Part shown: positions 7,380 through 17,378 of the stretch, in pieces
Position numbering within the stretch: position 1 is the first letter of the stretch
Layout: the number at the start of each line of letters is the position of its first letter
Source: DATFWC01 sp963777755
GTDB taxonomy: Bacteria > Pseudomonadota > Alphaproteobacteria > Rhizobiales > Xanthobacteraceae
Assembly: GCA_963777755.1 (NCBI GenBank)
Contig: CAVZSC010000023.1
Coordinates: 13,623-77,622, forward strand
DNA length: 64,000 nt
Direction of reading: 5' to 3'
Position numbers and translations under genes: made by a program
The notes under the pieces: generated by a model
Database searches by the model: none
Seen by the model: only the letters and a program-made list of their open reading frames with translations
Told to the model about the DNA's origin: nothing

Positions 7380-9140
7380 TCACGAAACAATATCAATGCC
7401 ATTTGGCGGAATGATCGGCAGCAGAACGTACGGCATCTGCGTTCCGCCGAAATGCAGCGTGTTGGTGCCGCCGAAGACGTCCGGCGGCCGGTCGCGCGGA
7501 TCGGTGTGGGTGAACGGGCCGACGCCCTTCATCGGATAGGGGGCATACGGCAGAGCGGCGTCGGAGCCGTCGTATTCGTAGTCCTTGCCGCGCACCGAGA
7601 GCCCGACGCGATGACCCGGCGGCACGACGATGCAGGTCGGCCAGATCTCGATGTCGAGCTCGACCGGCACGCCCGGGGTGAGCGGCCATTGCTCGTCATG
7701 CGTATGCCACGGCCGATAGGGGAGCGCACGGGCGGGATCGAGCTTGCGATGCGAGGCGCGCAGCCAGCCGAGCCCGACCGGCGTACGCGGATCGTTGCTG
7801 CCGATGAACACCACCTCCTTGCCCTGGGGATCGAACACGCGCAGCACCACGAAGAGATCGGCATCGCTCGTATCGGACGAGACGAACAGCTTTGCTGCGA
7901 CCGGCCCGGTGATCTCCATCTCCTCGGTCATCGGCGGCGTCAGGAAGGTGAGCCCGTCGCCGGTGGTCGCGTAGGCGAGCGTGGTCTCCCCGCGCGGCGG
8001 CTCCTTGCTTAAGCCGAAATCGCCCGGCTGGAGATAGAATTTGGTCCATTGCGTCCGGGCGAGCGGCCACTCGTTCTCGTCGCGCAGGGTAAAGTGCTCG
8101 CCGGGACGGCGGATGTTGAGCTGCACGCGCGGTTGCTTGTCCCAGCCGGTGTCCTCGCCTTTGAGGAAATGGCCGAGGAAGCGTCGCTGCAAGCTCGCGC
8201 CATAGTTCGAGTAGTAATGCGAGAAATGCGTGTCGCCATGCACCTCGAGCCATTTTTGCGTGGTGCCGACGCGTGCAAAGCCTTCGAAATTGCCGCGCGG
8301 ATGCAAGCCCACGCCGCCCCAGTTGGCGGACGAGAGCAGCGGCACGTCGATCTTCTCGAACGCCCAGCTGCGCGCCTTGTAGTAGTCGTCGATGAAGCGG
8401 TGCCGCAAGGCATCGCCGGGCACGTCGGCGCGGCTCTTCGCAATCTCCTCCTCCGGAAGGGTCGGGGGCCCGGCGATCGGCTCGCCGGTCACCTGGCTCA
8501 CCGCTCCGCGCGCGCCGACCCCATGCTGCACCTGCACGACCTGGCGGCCGTACCAGCTCGACAGGAAGTCACACAGGATGCCGCCGTGGCGGGCGAGCTC
8601 GCGATAATAGTCGGACGAGCCTTCCCAGATGACGAGGGCGGCAAGGTGCGGCGGCCGCAGCGGCGCCGCGTGCCATTGGTTCATCGCGTAGTACGAGATG
8701 CCGCTGATGCCGACCTTGCCGGTGCTCCACGCCTGGGTGCCGGCCCATTCGACGCATTCATAAATGTCTCTTGCCTCACGCGGCGACCACACTTCGAGGT
8801 AGCCGGGCGAGCGGCCGGCGCCACGCGAGTCGACCCGCACGATCGCATAGCCGTCCGGCACCCATTTCTCCGGGTCGACCAGCTCCCAGTTCTGGTACTT
8901 GTTGCTCGACCCCTCCACCGCGTCGGGGAAGGCGGCGATCAGGCGCGTCCAGGCGCTCTTGTAGCCTTCCTGGAACGCCAGCCCCTTGGCATAGGGCCCA
9001 TAGCTCAGGATTACCGGATAGCGCCCATCGCCGAGCGGTCGAAACACGTCGGCCCGAAGCACAACTCCGTCGTCCATCGTGATCGGTGCGTCCCATTCGA
9101 TGCGCATGCCGTCGCGAATTTCGCTTTTCATCTGGGTCAT
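7380..9140 (-). CDS. CocE/NonD-family alpha/beta hydrolase (X-Pro dipeptidyl-peptidase S15-like)
   Basis: A 586-residue cytosolic hydrolase. The N-terminal S15-type alpha/beta hydrolase domain (about 15-300) carries VILSYGPYAKG, the VRVDSRGAGRSPG stretch and the nucleophile motif GISY, with S149 as likely catalytic serine. The C-terminal third is the jelly-roll domain of X-Pro dipeptidyl peptidases and cocaine esterase (LSVRGKDYEYDGSDA). Family members cleave esters or acyl-amide bonds of small, often xenobiotic, substrates. There is no signal peptide. It lies head-to-head with the GMC oxidoreductase (164 bases between starts), suggesting shared control of the catabolic block. ATG 9131 is an alternative start. 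Confidence 0.9.
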   Translation of the reverse strand: MTQMKSEIRDGMRIEWDAPITMDDGVVLRADVFRPLGDGRYPVILSYGPYAKGLAFQEGYKSAWTRLIAAFPDAVEGSSNKYQNWELVDPEKWVPDGYAIVRVDSRGAGRSPGYLEVWSPREARDIYECVEWAGTQAWSTGKVGISGISYYAMNQWHAAPLRPPHLAALVIWEGSSDYYRELARHGGILCDFLSSWYGRQVVQVQHGVGARGAVSQVTGEPIAGPPTLPEEEIAKSRADVPGDALRHRFIDDYYKARSWAFEKIDVPLLSSANWGGVGLHPRGNFEGFARVGTTQKWLEVHGDTHFSHYYSNYGASLQRRFLGHFLKGEDTGWDKQPRVQLNIRRPGEHFTLRDENEWPLARTQWTKFYLQPGDFGLSKEPPRGETTLAYATTGDGLTFLTPPMTEEMEITGPVAAKLFVSSDTSDADLFVVLRVFDPQGKEVVFIGSNDPRTPVGLGWLRASHRKLDPARALPYRPWHTHDEQWPLTPGVPVELDIEIWPTCIVVPPGHRVGLSVRGKDYEYDGSDAALPYAPYPMKGVGPFTHTDPRDRPPDVFGGTNTLHFGGTQMPYVLLPIIPPNGIDIVS

Positions 9141-9304
9141 GTGAACCGCTCGTGAGGTGAGGCGCCGAAGCCAAGGGGAGGGCCCGGGATAATGCGAAGG
9201 AGCGGGCGCTTGATCAATGCCCCTCCGGCGTGAAATGGTTGCGCGCTCCCGCCGATCGGCGCGTAGCGGGGAAGCCGCCGCGCCACAATTCCCGAGTCAC
9301 CTTA

Positions 9305-11002
9305 ATGAGCGACTTCGACATCATCATCGTCGGCGGAGGTGCGGCCGGTTGCGTGCTGGCGAACCGCCTCTCCGCCGCGTCGGGCACGTCCGTGCTGCTG
9401 CTGGAGGCCGGCCAGGACACGCCGCCCGGCGCGGTGCCGGCCGACGTGGCCGATACGTACCCGATCTCCTATTACAAGGACGCCTACATGTGGACGGGCC
9501 TCAAGGCGCATTGGCGCCGCAAGGACAATTCCCGTCCGGTCGGCTTTTCGCAGGGGCGCGTGATGGGCGGCGGCTCGTCGGTGATGGGCATGGTGGCGTA
9601 TCGCGGAACGCCGCACGACTACGCCGAATGGGAGGAGCTCGGCGCCGCCGGGTGGGGCTGGAACGACGTGCTGCCGTTCTTCCGCAAGCTGGAGAAGGAC
9701 CTCGATTTTTCCGGCACTCTGCACGGCAGCGACGGCCCGGTGCCGATCCGTCGCACGCCCCAGGAAGACTGGCCGGCGCTGTCGCGGGCGCTCCATGACT
9801 ATGCGCTCGAGCGGCAGATCCCCTTCGTCGCTGACATGAACGCGGATTTCCGCGACGGCTTCGGCGCCGTGCCGATGAGCAATTGGCCGAATCACCGCGC
9901 CTCTTCGGCGATCTGCTATCTCGATGCCGCGGCGCGCCAACGTCCTAATCTCTCGATCATCAGCCGGGCGACGGTGACGCGTCTGTTGTTCGAGGATCGG
10001 CGTGCGGTGGGTGTGACGGTTCGCATCGACGGCGGCGAGCGAGAAATCCGCGCGCGCGAGATCATCGTCTCGTGCGGCGCCATTCACTCGCCGACGCTGC
10101 TGATGCGGTCGGGCCTCGGCCCGGCCGAGCACCTGCGCCGGCACGGCATCGCGGTGAAGGCCGATGTGCCGGGCGTCGGGCAGAACCTCTCCAATCATGC
10201 GATCCTGTTCGTCGCCCTGCACCTGCCGCGCCATGCGCGGCAGGCGCATTCGCTGCGCCCGCACCCGACCACGGCATTCCGCTATTCGTCGGGGCTGCCC
10301 GGCGCGCCGCCGAGCGACATGTACCTCAACGTGCAGAACAAGACCTCGTGGAGCCGGCTCGGCCACCAGATCGCCAACCTGTCGCTGGCGCTGTGGAAGC
10401 CGATGGCGCGCGGGCATGTGTCGCTCGCCTCCGCCGATCCGGGTGTGCCGCCCGAGGTGGAGTTCAACTTCACCGGCCACGAGCTCGACCTGCGCCGCAT
10501 GGTGGACGGCTATCGCCGCATGGTCGACATCCTGCAGGATCCGCGGGTGAAAGCGATCACCACGACGACCTTCCCGGTGAAGTTTTCCGACCGCCTGCGC
10601 CAGCTCAACCAGCTCACCCCGGCGAACGTCGTACTAAGCTCCGTCATGGCGGCGCTCCTGGACCTCGTTCCCGCGCTCGGCGGCCCGGTGTTTTCGACGC
10701 TCGCCGACCGGCGCGTCGATCTCGCCAGGCTGGTCGAGGACGAGGACGCGCTGGCGGAACTGATCCGCGACAATGTCGGCGGCATGTTCCACCCCGTCGG
10801 CACCTGCCGGATGGGCGCGGCAAACGACCGCGCCGCGGTGGTCGACCCGACCGGACGGGTGCGCGGCGTCTCCGGCCTGCGCGTGGTCGACGCCTCGATC
10901 ATGCCGACGCTGCCGCGTGGCAACACCAACATCCCGACCCTGATGGTGGCGGAAAAGATCAGCGCCGTGATCCGCGACGAGGCGACGCGCGCCGCCGCAT
11001 GA
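9305..11002 (+). CDS. GMC-family FAD-dependent oxidoreductase (choline/alcohol dehydrogenase-like)
   Basis: A 565-residue flavoprotein. ATG 9305 places the Rossmann motif at the N-terminus (DIIIVGGGAAGCVLANRL), as in the family. The GMC signature region follows in GFSQGRVMGGGSSVMGMVAYRG. The C-terminal domain ends GMFHPVGTCRMG with the conserved His, then PRGNTNIPTLMVAEK with the second active-site polar residue (Asn where many members have His). Such enzymes oxidise primary alcohols, choline, polyethylene glycol or related substrates. An open upstream extension to 9230 looks non-coding. It precedes the Liv transporter genes by 143 bases on the same strand and probably starts that operon. Confidence 0.9.
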   Translation: MSDFDIIIVGGGAAGCVLANRLSAASGTSVLLLEAGQDTPPGAVPADVADTYPISYYKDAYMWTGLKAHWRRKDNSRPVGFSQGRVMGGGSSVMGMVAYRGTPHDYAEWEELGAAGWGWNDVLPFFRKLEKDLDFSGTLHGSDGPVPIRRTPQEDWPALSRALHDYALERQIPFVADMNADFRDGFGAVPMSNWPNHRASSAICYLDAAARQRPNLSIISRATVTRLLFEDRRAVGVTVRIDGGEREIRAREIIVSCGAIHSPTLLMRSGLGPAEHLRRHGIAVKADVPGVGQNLSNHAILFVALHLPRHARQAHSLRPHPTTAFRYSSGLPGAPPSDMYLNVQNKTSWSRLGHQIANLSLALWKPMARGHVSLASADPGVPPEVEFNFTGHELDLRRMVDGYRRMVDILQDPRVKAITTTTFPVKFSDRLRQLNQLTPANVVLSSVMAALLDLVPALGGPVFSTLADRRVDLARLVEDEDALAELIRDNVGGMFHPVGTCRMGAANDRAAVVDPTGRVRGVSGLRVVDASIMPTLPRGNTNIPTLMVAEKISAVIRDEATRAAA

Positions 11003-11145
11003 CCTTCAGCCCTTGGTATGACTTGAATTTCGTGGCTGAATGGCCCCACAAGGGAGCGTGGGGCGGTTGGGAGGCCGCGCCCGATCAACCTGAGGCATAC
11101 GTCTTACCGGGCGGCGGCCCGATCGGCCGCGGAGATTGAGCGCGC

Positions 11146-11893
11146 ATGGCCGACGACATCATCCTGGCGACCGAAGGGCTGACCAAGGAGTTCTCCGGCT
11201 TCGTCGCCGTCAACGACGTCAGCCTGGCGGTCAGGCGCGGCACCATCCATGCCTTGATTGGTCCCAACGGGGCCGGCAAGACCACCTGCTTCAACCTGCT
11301 GACCAAGTTTCTCACCCCCACCAGCGGCCGCATCGTCTACAACGGGCGCGACATCACCAAGGCGCGGCCGGCCGACATCGCCCGCCAGGGCCTCGTCCGC
11401 TCGTTCCAGATCTCCGCGGTGTTTCCTCACCTGACGGTCCTGGAAAACGTGCGCATCGCGCTGCAGCGCGCGCGCGGCGGATCGTTCGATTTCTGGCGCT
11501 CGAAACGCGTGCTCGACGGCCTCAACGACCGCGCCATGGCGTTGCTCGCCGACGTCGGGCTCGGATCGTTCGCCGAGTGGACCGCGGTCGAGCTCCCCTA
11601 CGGGCGCAAGCGCGCCCTCGAGATCGCCACCACGCTGGCGCTCGATCCGGAGATGATGCTGCTGGACGAGCCGACCGCCGGCATGGGCCATGAGGACGTC
11701 GACCGCATTGCCGCCCTCATCAAGTCGGTCTCGGCCAACCGCACCGTGCTGATGGTCGAGCACAACCTCAGCGTCGTCGCCAACCTGTCCACCCGGATCA
11801 CGGTGCTGACCCGCGGGCGGATCCTCACCGAAGGCGACTACGAGTCCGTTTCGGCCGACCCGGCGGTGCGCGAAGCCTATCTGGGGGTCGGCC

Positions 11894-11901
<8 letters not shown>
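11146..11901 (+). CDS. livG: Branched-chain-type ABC transporter ATPase LivG
   Basis: A 251-residue ATP-binding subunit of a hydrophobic-amino-acid-type importer. Walker A is GPNGAGKTT and Walker B is MMLLDEPTAGM. The H-loop lies in VLMVEHNLSVV. LivG-type features include the long insert after the Q-loop (RSFQISAVFPHLTVLENVRIAL). The ABC signature is unusual: ELPYGRKRALEIA where most LivG proteins have LSYGQQRRLEIA, so the canonical Ser and Gln differ. Its last codons overlap livF by eight bases. In catabolic contexts Liv transporters often carry aromatic acids or amides rather than amino acids, which fits the enzymes around it. Confidence 0.92.
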
Positions 11902-12610
<709 letters not shown>

Positions 12611-12655
12611 ACAAGCAGCCGGTGTTCGCCGGCCGCCAAGAGAAGGAGACCTGGA

Positions 12656-13858
12656 ATGAAACGCCTCTTCGCATCGACCGCGCTTGCGGTCGTCCTTGCC
12701 GCCGGCACCGCGCAGGCGCAGACGACCGTCAAGATCGGCGTCATGAGCGACATGTCGAGCCTCTATGCCGACATCGGCGGCCCCGGCTCGACCGCCGCCG
12801 CCAAGCTCGCGATCGCCGATTTCACCGCCGCCAACAAGGATATCAAAGTCGAGCTGCTCAGCGCCGACCACCAGAACAAGGCGGACATCGGCTCCAACAT
12901 CGTCAATCAGTGGTATGACGTGGAAAAGGTCGACCTCGTGATCGACGTGCCGAACTCCGGCGTCGCGCTCGCGGTCAGCCAGATCGCCGCCACCAAGAAC
13001 AAGGCGTTCATCGTCTCCGGCGCGGCCGCCTCCGACCTCACCGGCCCCAAGTGCAATGCCAACACGATCCACTGGACCTACGACACCTGGATGCTCGCCA
13101 ACGGCACCGGCAAGGCGCTGGTGAAGACCGGCGGCGACAGCTGGTTCTTCCTTACCGCCGACTATGCGTTCGGGCACGCGCTCGAGCGCGACACTGCGGC
13201 AGCCGTCGAGGCGAACGGCGGCAAAGTTCTCGGCAAGGTGCGCCATCCGCTCAACACCAACGACTTCTCCTCATTCCTGCTGCAGGCGCAGACTTCGAAG
13301 GCGAAGATCGTCGGGCTCGCCAACGCGGGCGGCGACACCATCAACTCGATCAAGGCGGGCGCCGAGTTCGGCATCGTCCAGGGCGGGCAGAAATTCGCCG
13401 GCCTCTTGGTATTCGCGAGCGACGTCAATGCCATGGGCTTGCGCACCGCGCAGGGCCTCACGCTGACCGAAACCTGGTACTGGGACGCCAATGATTCCAA
13501 CCGCGCCTGGACCAAGCGCTGGCAGGCCGAGCGGCCCAACAAGTTCCCCACCATGGTGCAGGCCGGCGTCTATGCGGGCGTGACCCACTATCTCAAGGCG
13601 GTGGCGGCGCTCAAGAGCGCGACCGACGGCAAGGCGGTGATCGCCAAGATGAAGGAGACCCCGACCGACGATCCGCTGTTCGGCAAGGGCACGATCCGCC
13701 CCGACGGCCGCAAGGTGCACGACGCCTATCTGCTCGAGGTGAAGAAGCCGGCGGAATCCAAGTATCCCGGCGACTTCTATCATGTCCGCGCCACGATTCC
13801 CGCGGCGGAGGCATTCCGTCCGCTCAAGGACGGCGGCTGCCCGCTGGTGAGCGGGTGA
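12656..13858 (+). CDS. ABC transporter periplasmic binding protein, LivK type
   Basis: A 400-residue type I periplasmic binding protein. Residues 1-21 form a signal peptide ending AQA (MKRLFASTALAVVLAAGTAQ). The mature start TTVKIGVMSDMSSLYADIGG contains the usual ligand-loop Ser-x-x-Tyr. An AGAAGGAGA ribosome site precedes ATG. The protein resembles the long (about 400 residues) branch of the family found in catabolic operons, with LTETWYWDANDSNRAW in the second lobe. It is not a lipoprotein. The ligand cannot be predicted; the enzymes around it favour a small aromatic or amide compound. Confidence 0.88.
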   Translation: MKRLFASTALAVVLAAGTAQAQTTVKIGVMSDMSSLYADIGGPGSTAAAKLAIADFTAANKDIKVELLSADHQNKADIGSNIVNQWYDVEKVDLVIDVPNSGVALAVSQIAATKNKAFIVSGAAASDLTGPKCNANTIHWTYDTWMLANGTGKALVKTGGDSWFFLTADYAFGHALERDTAAAVEANGGKVLGKVRHPLNTNDFSSFLLQAQTSKAKIVGLANAGGDTINSIKAGAEFGIVQGGQKFAGLLVFASDVNAMGLRTAQGLTLTETWYWDANDSNRAWTKRWQAERPNKFPTMVQAGVYAGVTHYLKAVAALKSATDGKAVIAKMKETPTDDPLFGKGTIRPDGRKVHDAYLLEVKKPAESKYPGDFYHVRATIPAAEAFRPLKDGGCPLVSG

Positions 13859-13861
13859 CCT

Positions 13862-14050
13862 CCCACCCGACCGCCGTCGCTGCGCTTCGGCGGTCACCCT
13901 CCCCCTTCGGGGGAGGGATGGTGCCTGTTGCGCGCCACTGCTTCGTGGCACGACTGCACGTGTTGATCCGCATGCAAAGCCACTTGCTCCATCCCTCCCC
14001 TGCAAGGGGAGGGTGGCCGCCTGAGCAACGCGAAGGCGGCCGGGTGGGGT
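13862..14050. repeat. Long imperfect inverted repeat, rhizobial palindromic element
   Basis: Two arms of about 55 bases face each other. The left runs from CCCACCCGACC through the hairpin CCCCCTTCGGGGG. The right runs from CCCTCCCCTGCAAGGGG to CGGCCGGGTGGGG. Each arm also folds on itself. The element fills the gap between the binding-protein gene and livH within the Liv operon and may act as an mRNA processing or attenuation structure (inference). It is typical of dispersed intergenic repeats in this bacterial group. Confidence 0.75.
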
Positions 14051-14055
14051 AGGGC

Positions 14056-14943
14056 ATGTTCGAGATCTTCGGCATCCCCTCGCAGGCGCTGTTCGGGCAA
14101 TTGCTGCTCGGGCTGATCAACGGCTCGTTCTATGCGCTGTTGAGCCTGGGACTCGCCGTCATCTTCGGCATGCTCAACATCATCAATTTCACCCATGGCG
14201 CCCAGTACATGCTGGGCGCGTTCGCGGCGTTCTTTCTGCTGCAATATGCCGGGCTCGGCTATTGGGCGGCGCTGATCATCGCGCCGATCGTGGTGGGCTT
14301 CACCGGGATCGTCATCGAGCGCGCCTTCCTGCAGTGGCTTTACAAGCTCGACCATCTTTACGGCCTGTTGCTCACCTTCGGCCTCGCGCTCATCATCGAG
14401 GGCGTGTTCCGCAACTATTTCGGCTCGTCCGGGCTGCCCTACCAGATGCCCGACGCGCTGACCGGCGGCCAGAACCTCGGCTTCATGTTCCTGCCCAACT
14501 ACCGCGCCTGGGTGGTGGTGTTCTCGCTTGTCGTATGCTTCGGCACCTGGTTCGTGATCGAGCGCACCAAGCTCGGCTCCTACCTGCGCGCCGCGACCGA
14601 GAACCCGACTTTGGTGCGCGCCTTCGGCATCAACGTACCCCGCATGATCACGCTCACCTACGGCTTTGGCGTGGGGCTGGCGGCGCTCGCCGGCGTGATG
14701 GCGGCGCCGATCTACAACGTCAGCCCGCAGATGGGCGCCGACCTCATCATCGTGGTGTTCGCGGTGGTGGTGATCGGCGGCATGGGCTCGATCATGGGAG
14801 CGATCGTCACTGGCTTCGGGCTCGGCGTGGTCGAAGGCCTCACTAAGGTGTTCTTCCCCGAGGCCTCGAATACCGTGATCTTCGTCGTCATGGCGATCGT
14901 GCTGCTGATCCGGCCGGCCGGCCTGTTTGGACGGAGAGCGTGA
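14056..14943 (+). CDS. livH: Branched-chain-type ABC transporter permease LivH
   Basis: A 295-residue inner-membrane permease with about eight hydrophobic segments. It shows the LivH family start (LLLGLINGSFYALLSLGLAV), the conserved IINFTHGAQYMLGAF stretch and the RAATENPTLVRAFGIN loop that contacts the ATPases. It ends with the family tail VLLIRPAGLFGRR. The start codon comes five bases after the palindromic repeat. It is followed one base later by livM. Confidence 0.93.
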   Translation: MFEIFGIPSQALFGQLLLGLINGSFYALLSLGLAVIFGMLNIINFTHGAQYMLGAFAAFFLLQYAGLGYWAALIIAPIVVGFTGIVIERAFLQWLYKLDHLYGLLLTFGLALIIEGVFRNYFGSSGLPYQMPDALTGGQNLGFMFLPNYRAWVVVFSLVVCFGTWFVIERTKLGSYLRAATENPTLVRAFGINVPRMITLTYGFGVGLAALAGVMAAPIYNVSPQMGADLIIVVFAVVVIGGMGSIMGAIVTGFGLGVVEGLTKVFFPEASNTVIFVVMAIVLLIRPAGLFGRRA

Positions 14944-14944
14944 G

Positions 14945-15910
14945 ATGGAGCGGGTCGATCCGATCACGGTGCCGGCCGCCGGGCCGCGCTATCCGACCGA
15001 CACGATCGCATTCGTCATTATGGTGGCGGCGCTCGTCATTGCGCCGTTCGTCTTCTATCCGCTGTTTCTCATGCAGGCGCTGTGCTTTGCGCTGTTCGCC
15101 TGCGCCTTCAACCTGCTGATCGGCTATGTCGGCCTGTTGTCGTTCGGGCACGCGCTCTATTTCGGCTGGGCAAGCTATCTCGCCGCGCACTCGGCGAAGG
15201 TCTGGGGCTTCCCGCCCGAGCTCGCGATCCTGACCGGCGCGGCCACCGGCGCGGTGCTCGGTGTCATCGCCGGGTCCCTCGCGATCCGCCGCCAGGGCAT
15301 CTATTTCGCCATGATCACGCTGGCGCTGGCGCAGATGATGTTCTTCTTCGCCCTGCAGGCGAAGTTCACCGGCGGCGAGGATGGAATTCAGGGCGTGCCG
15401 CGGGGAAAGCTGTTCGGCTTCATCGATCTCGGCCACCAGCTCACCATGTACGCGTTCGTGGTGGTGATCTTTCTCGCCGGCTTCCTGTTCATCCATCGCA
15501 TCATCCATTCGCCCTTTGGCGAGGTGCTGAAAGCCATCCGCGAGAACGAGGCGCGCGCGGTCTCGCTCGGCTACAAGACCGACCGCTACAAGCTCGTCGC
15601 CTTCGTGCTCTCGGCGACGCTCGCCGGCGTCGCCGGCGCCACCAAGGCGATCGCCTTCCAGATCGCCTCGCTCACCGACGTGCACTGGACGATGTCGGGC
15701 GAGGTCGTGCTGATGACGCTGGTGGGGGGGCTCGGCACCGTGTTCGGCCCGGTGGTCGGCGCCTTCGTTATCATCGCGATGCAGAACTATCTCAACGTGC
15801 TCGAGCAGTGGGTGACGGTGATTCAGGGGGTGATCTTCGTCGCCTGCGTGCTGGCGTTCCGCCGCGGCCTGATCGGCGAGCTCGCGCACGCGCTGAAGAT
15901 CAAGCTGTGA
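14945..15910 (+). CDS. livM: Branched-chain-type ABC transporter permease LivM
   Basis: A 321-residue partner permease. I start it at ATG 14945 behind GGAGAG; a TTG at 14927 in the same frame would overlap livH. Family marks are NLLIGYVGLLSFGHALYFGW, LAIRRQGIYFAMITLALAQM, the cytoplasmic coupling loop AIRENEARAVSLGYKT and the late VLMTLVGGLGTVFGPVVGA. It completes a full Liv set (two ATPases, binding protein, two permeases) in the order ATPase-ATPase-binder-permease-permease. Confidence 0.93.
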   Translation: MERVDPITVPAAGPRYPTDTIAFVIMVAALVIAPFVFYPLFLMQALCFALFACAFNLLIGYVGLLSFGHALYFGWASYLAAHSAKVWGFPPELAILTGAATGAVLGVIAGSLAIRRQGIYFAMITLALAQMMFFFALQAKFTGGEDGIQGVPRGKLFGFIDLGHQLTMYAFVVVIFLAGFLFIHRIIHSPFGEVLKAIRENEARAVSLGYKTDRYKLVAFVLSATLAGVAGATKAIAFQIASLTDVHWTMSGEVVLMTLVGGLGTVFGPVVGAFVIIAMQNYLNVLEQWVTVIQGVIFVACVLAFRRGLIGELAHALKIKL

Positions 15911-15918
15911 TTCTCGGC

Positions 15919-16035
15919 TTGTCGTCCCCGCGAAAGCGGGGACCCAGTAGTCCCTGCGTTCGAGTGAAGACACAGCGGCGCACCATCGCGAGCGCCGAGG
16001 GTACTGGGTCGCCCGGTCAAGCCGGACGACGACAA
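15919..16035. repeat. Palindromic intergenic repeat, GTCGTCCCCGCGAAAGCGGGG type
   Basis: The left end carries the hairpin CCCCGCGAAAGCGGGG followed by ACCCAGTA. The right end carries TACTGGGT and then a GGACGACGACAA segment that mirrors the TTGTCGTCC start. It lies between the convergent livM and the flavoprotein gene, where it could serve as a bidirectional terminator. A related copy is at 47941-48055. Confidence 0.7.
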
Positions 16036-16048
16036 CGCACAGGCAGCG

Positions 16049-17239
16049 TCACACGAATATCTCGCTCGGCGGGCCGCCCAGCATGATCGACCCGTAGCTG
16101 TAGGCGGGCGCGTCCCAGTTCGCCACCACGTGGCCCGACATGGCGACGAGGTCGCGATAGGCGCGCTGCAGCTGGTTCTTCTCGAACAGGCCGCGGCCGC
16201 CGGTGCCGGCGAGCAGCATCTCGGCGGCCTGCTTGGCGAGCAGCATCGAATAGCCCTGGTCGCGCCGGTTGCGCGCCCGGTGCTCGAGGCTCAGCGTCTC
16301 GCCTGCCTCGAGCTTGTCCATGGTCTCGCGATACGAGCGCTTGTACAGGAGATCGCCGGCGTCGATCATGGCGCTCGCCTCCGCGACGCGGATCTGCATG
16401 CCCGGCTTCCTGGCGAGCGGCGAGTGATCGAACGAGGTCTCGCGCACCTTCATCTCGTCGATGAACGCCTCGAGCGCCCCGCGCGCGATCCCGCTCGCCG
16501 GTGCCGAGATGGTGAACGGCACGAAGGTCCACGCGGGCGCGCGGTAGAGCCAGCCGTCATGCACGCGCGACCCAGGTGCCGTTCCGTCCGACATCGCCAC
16601 GTGCGAGAGCACGCGATGCTCGGGAATGAATGCATCGTCGACCGTGATGCTCTTGCTGCCGGTCCCGCGCAATCCCATCACGTCCCAGTCGTCGATGACG
16701 CCGTACTCGCCCTTCGGCACCCACACATAGCGGATGTCCGGCATCGGGGAGCCGCCGCTCGGCGGCCCGAAGATGGCGCCGAGGAACAGCCAGTCCGCAT
16801 TGTCGATGCCGCTGCAGAACGACCAGCGGCCGGACAGGCGGAAGCCGCCCTTCTCGGGCTTCGCCATGCCGCCCGGCGCGAAGCTCGACGCCGAGAGGGT
16901 GCGGTCCTTGGCCCAGTATTCCTGCTGGAATTGCTCCGGATAGAGGGCGACGAACACGTCGTGGATGGTCATCACCGCCCAGATCCAGGAGACCGAGCCG
17001 TCGCCGCGTCCGAGCTCGTCGGCGACCTGGAACGCGATGTCGGGGCGCACCGCCGGGCCGCCGAATTTCTTCGGCTTGAGCAGGTAGAACAGGTCCGCAT
17101 CCCACAGGTCCTGGATCGTCTGATCGGGGATGCGCCGTGCCGTGGTCGTCTCGGCGGCCCGCTCGCGCAACACTGGGATCAGCTTGGCGGCGCGCGCCTT
17201 CATGTTTTCCAGCGTGTACGCGGCGTCCGGCGCCCCCAT
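16049..17239 (-). CDS. Acyl-CoA-dehydrogenase-fold flavoprotein, probable FMN/FAD monooxygenase (HsaA/HpaB-like)
   Basis: A 396-residue protein beginning at ATG 17239 behind GGGAGGA. It has the acyl-CoA dehydrogenase fold: an N-terminal helical domain (FGGPAVRPDIAFQVADELGR, then GDGSVSWIWAVMTIHDVFVA), a middle beta domain (GGFRLSGRWSFCSGIDNADW, then WDVMGLRGTGSKSI) and a C-terminal four-helix domain. The lack of the usual acyl-CoA catalytic Glu context, together with the SGRWSFCSG motif, points to two-component flavin monooxygenases that hydroxylate aromatic rings or attack C-S/C-N bonds, rather than beta-oxidation. No flavin reductase partner is adjacent. It is convergent with livM and divergent from the RidA gene. 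Confidence 0.8.
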   Translation of the reverse strand: MGAPDAAYTLENMKARAAKLIPVLRERAAETTTARRIPDQTIQDLWDADLFYLLKPKKFGGPAVRPDIAFQVADELGRGDGSVSWIWAVMTIHDVFVALYPEQFQQEYWAKDRTLSASSFAPGGMAKPEKGGFRLSGRWSFCSGIDNADWLFLGAIFGPPSGGSPMPDIRYVWVPKGEYGVIDDWDVMGLRGTGSKSITVDDAFIPEHRVLSHVAMSDGTAPGSRVHDGWLYRAPAWTFVPFTISAPASGIARGALEAFIDEMKVRETSFDHSPLARKPGMQIRVAEASAMIDAGDLLYKRSYRETMDKLEAGETLSLEHRARNRRDQGYSMLLAKQAAEMLLAGTGGRGLFEKNQLQRAYRDLVAMSGHVVANWDAPAYSYGSIMLGGPPSEIFV

Positions 17240-17378
17240 GTCATCCTCCCGTCGCTTGCGGTTGTGGCAAGTGTGTGCAGCCCGGATGAAGCGTAGCGAA
17301 ATCCGGGAGGCAGATCCCGCATTGCGCTTCGCTTCCTGCGGGCTACGATAGCGCAAATTTCACCACAAGGAGATCGCG

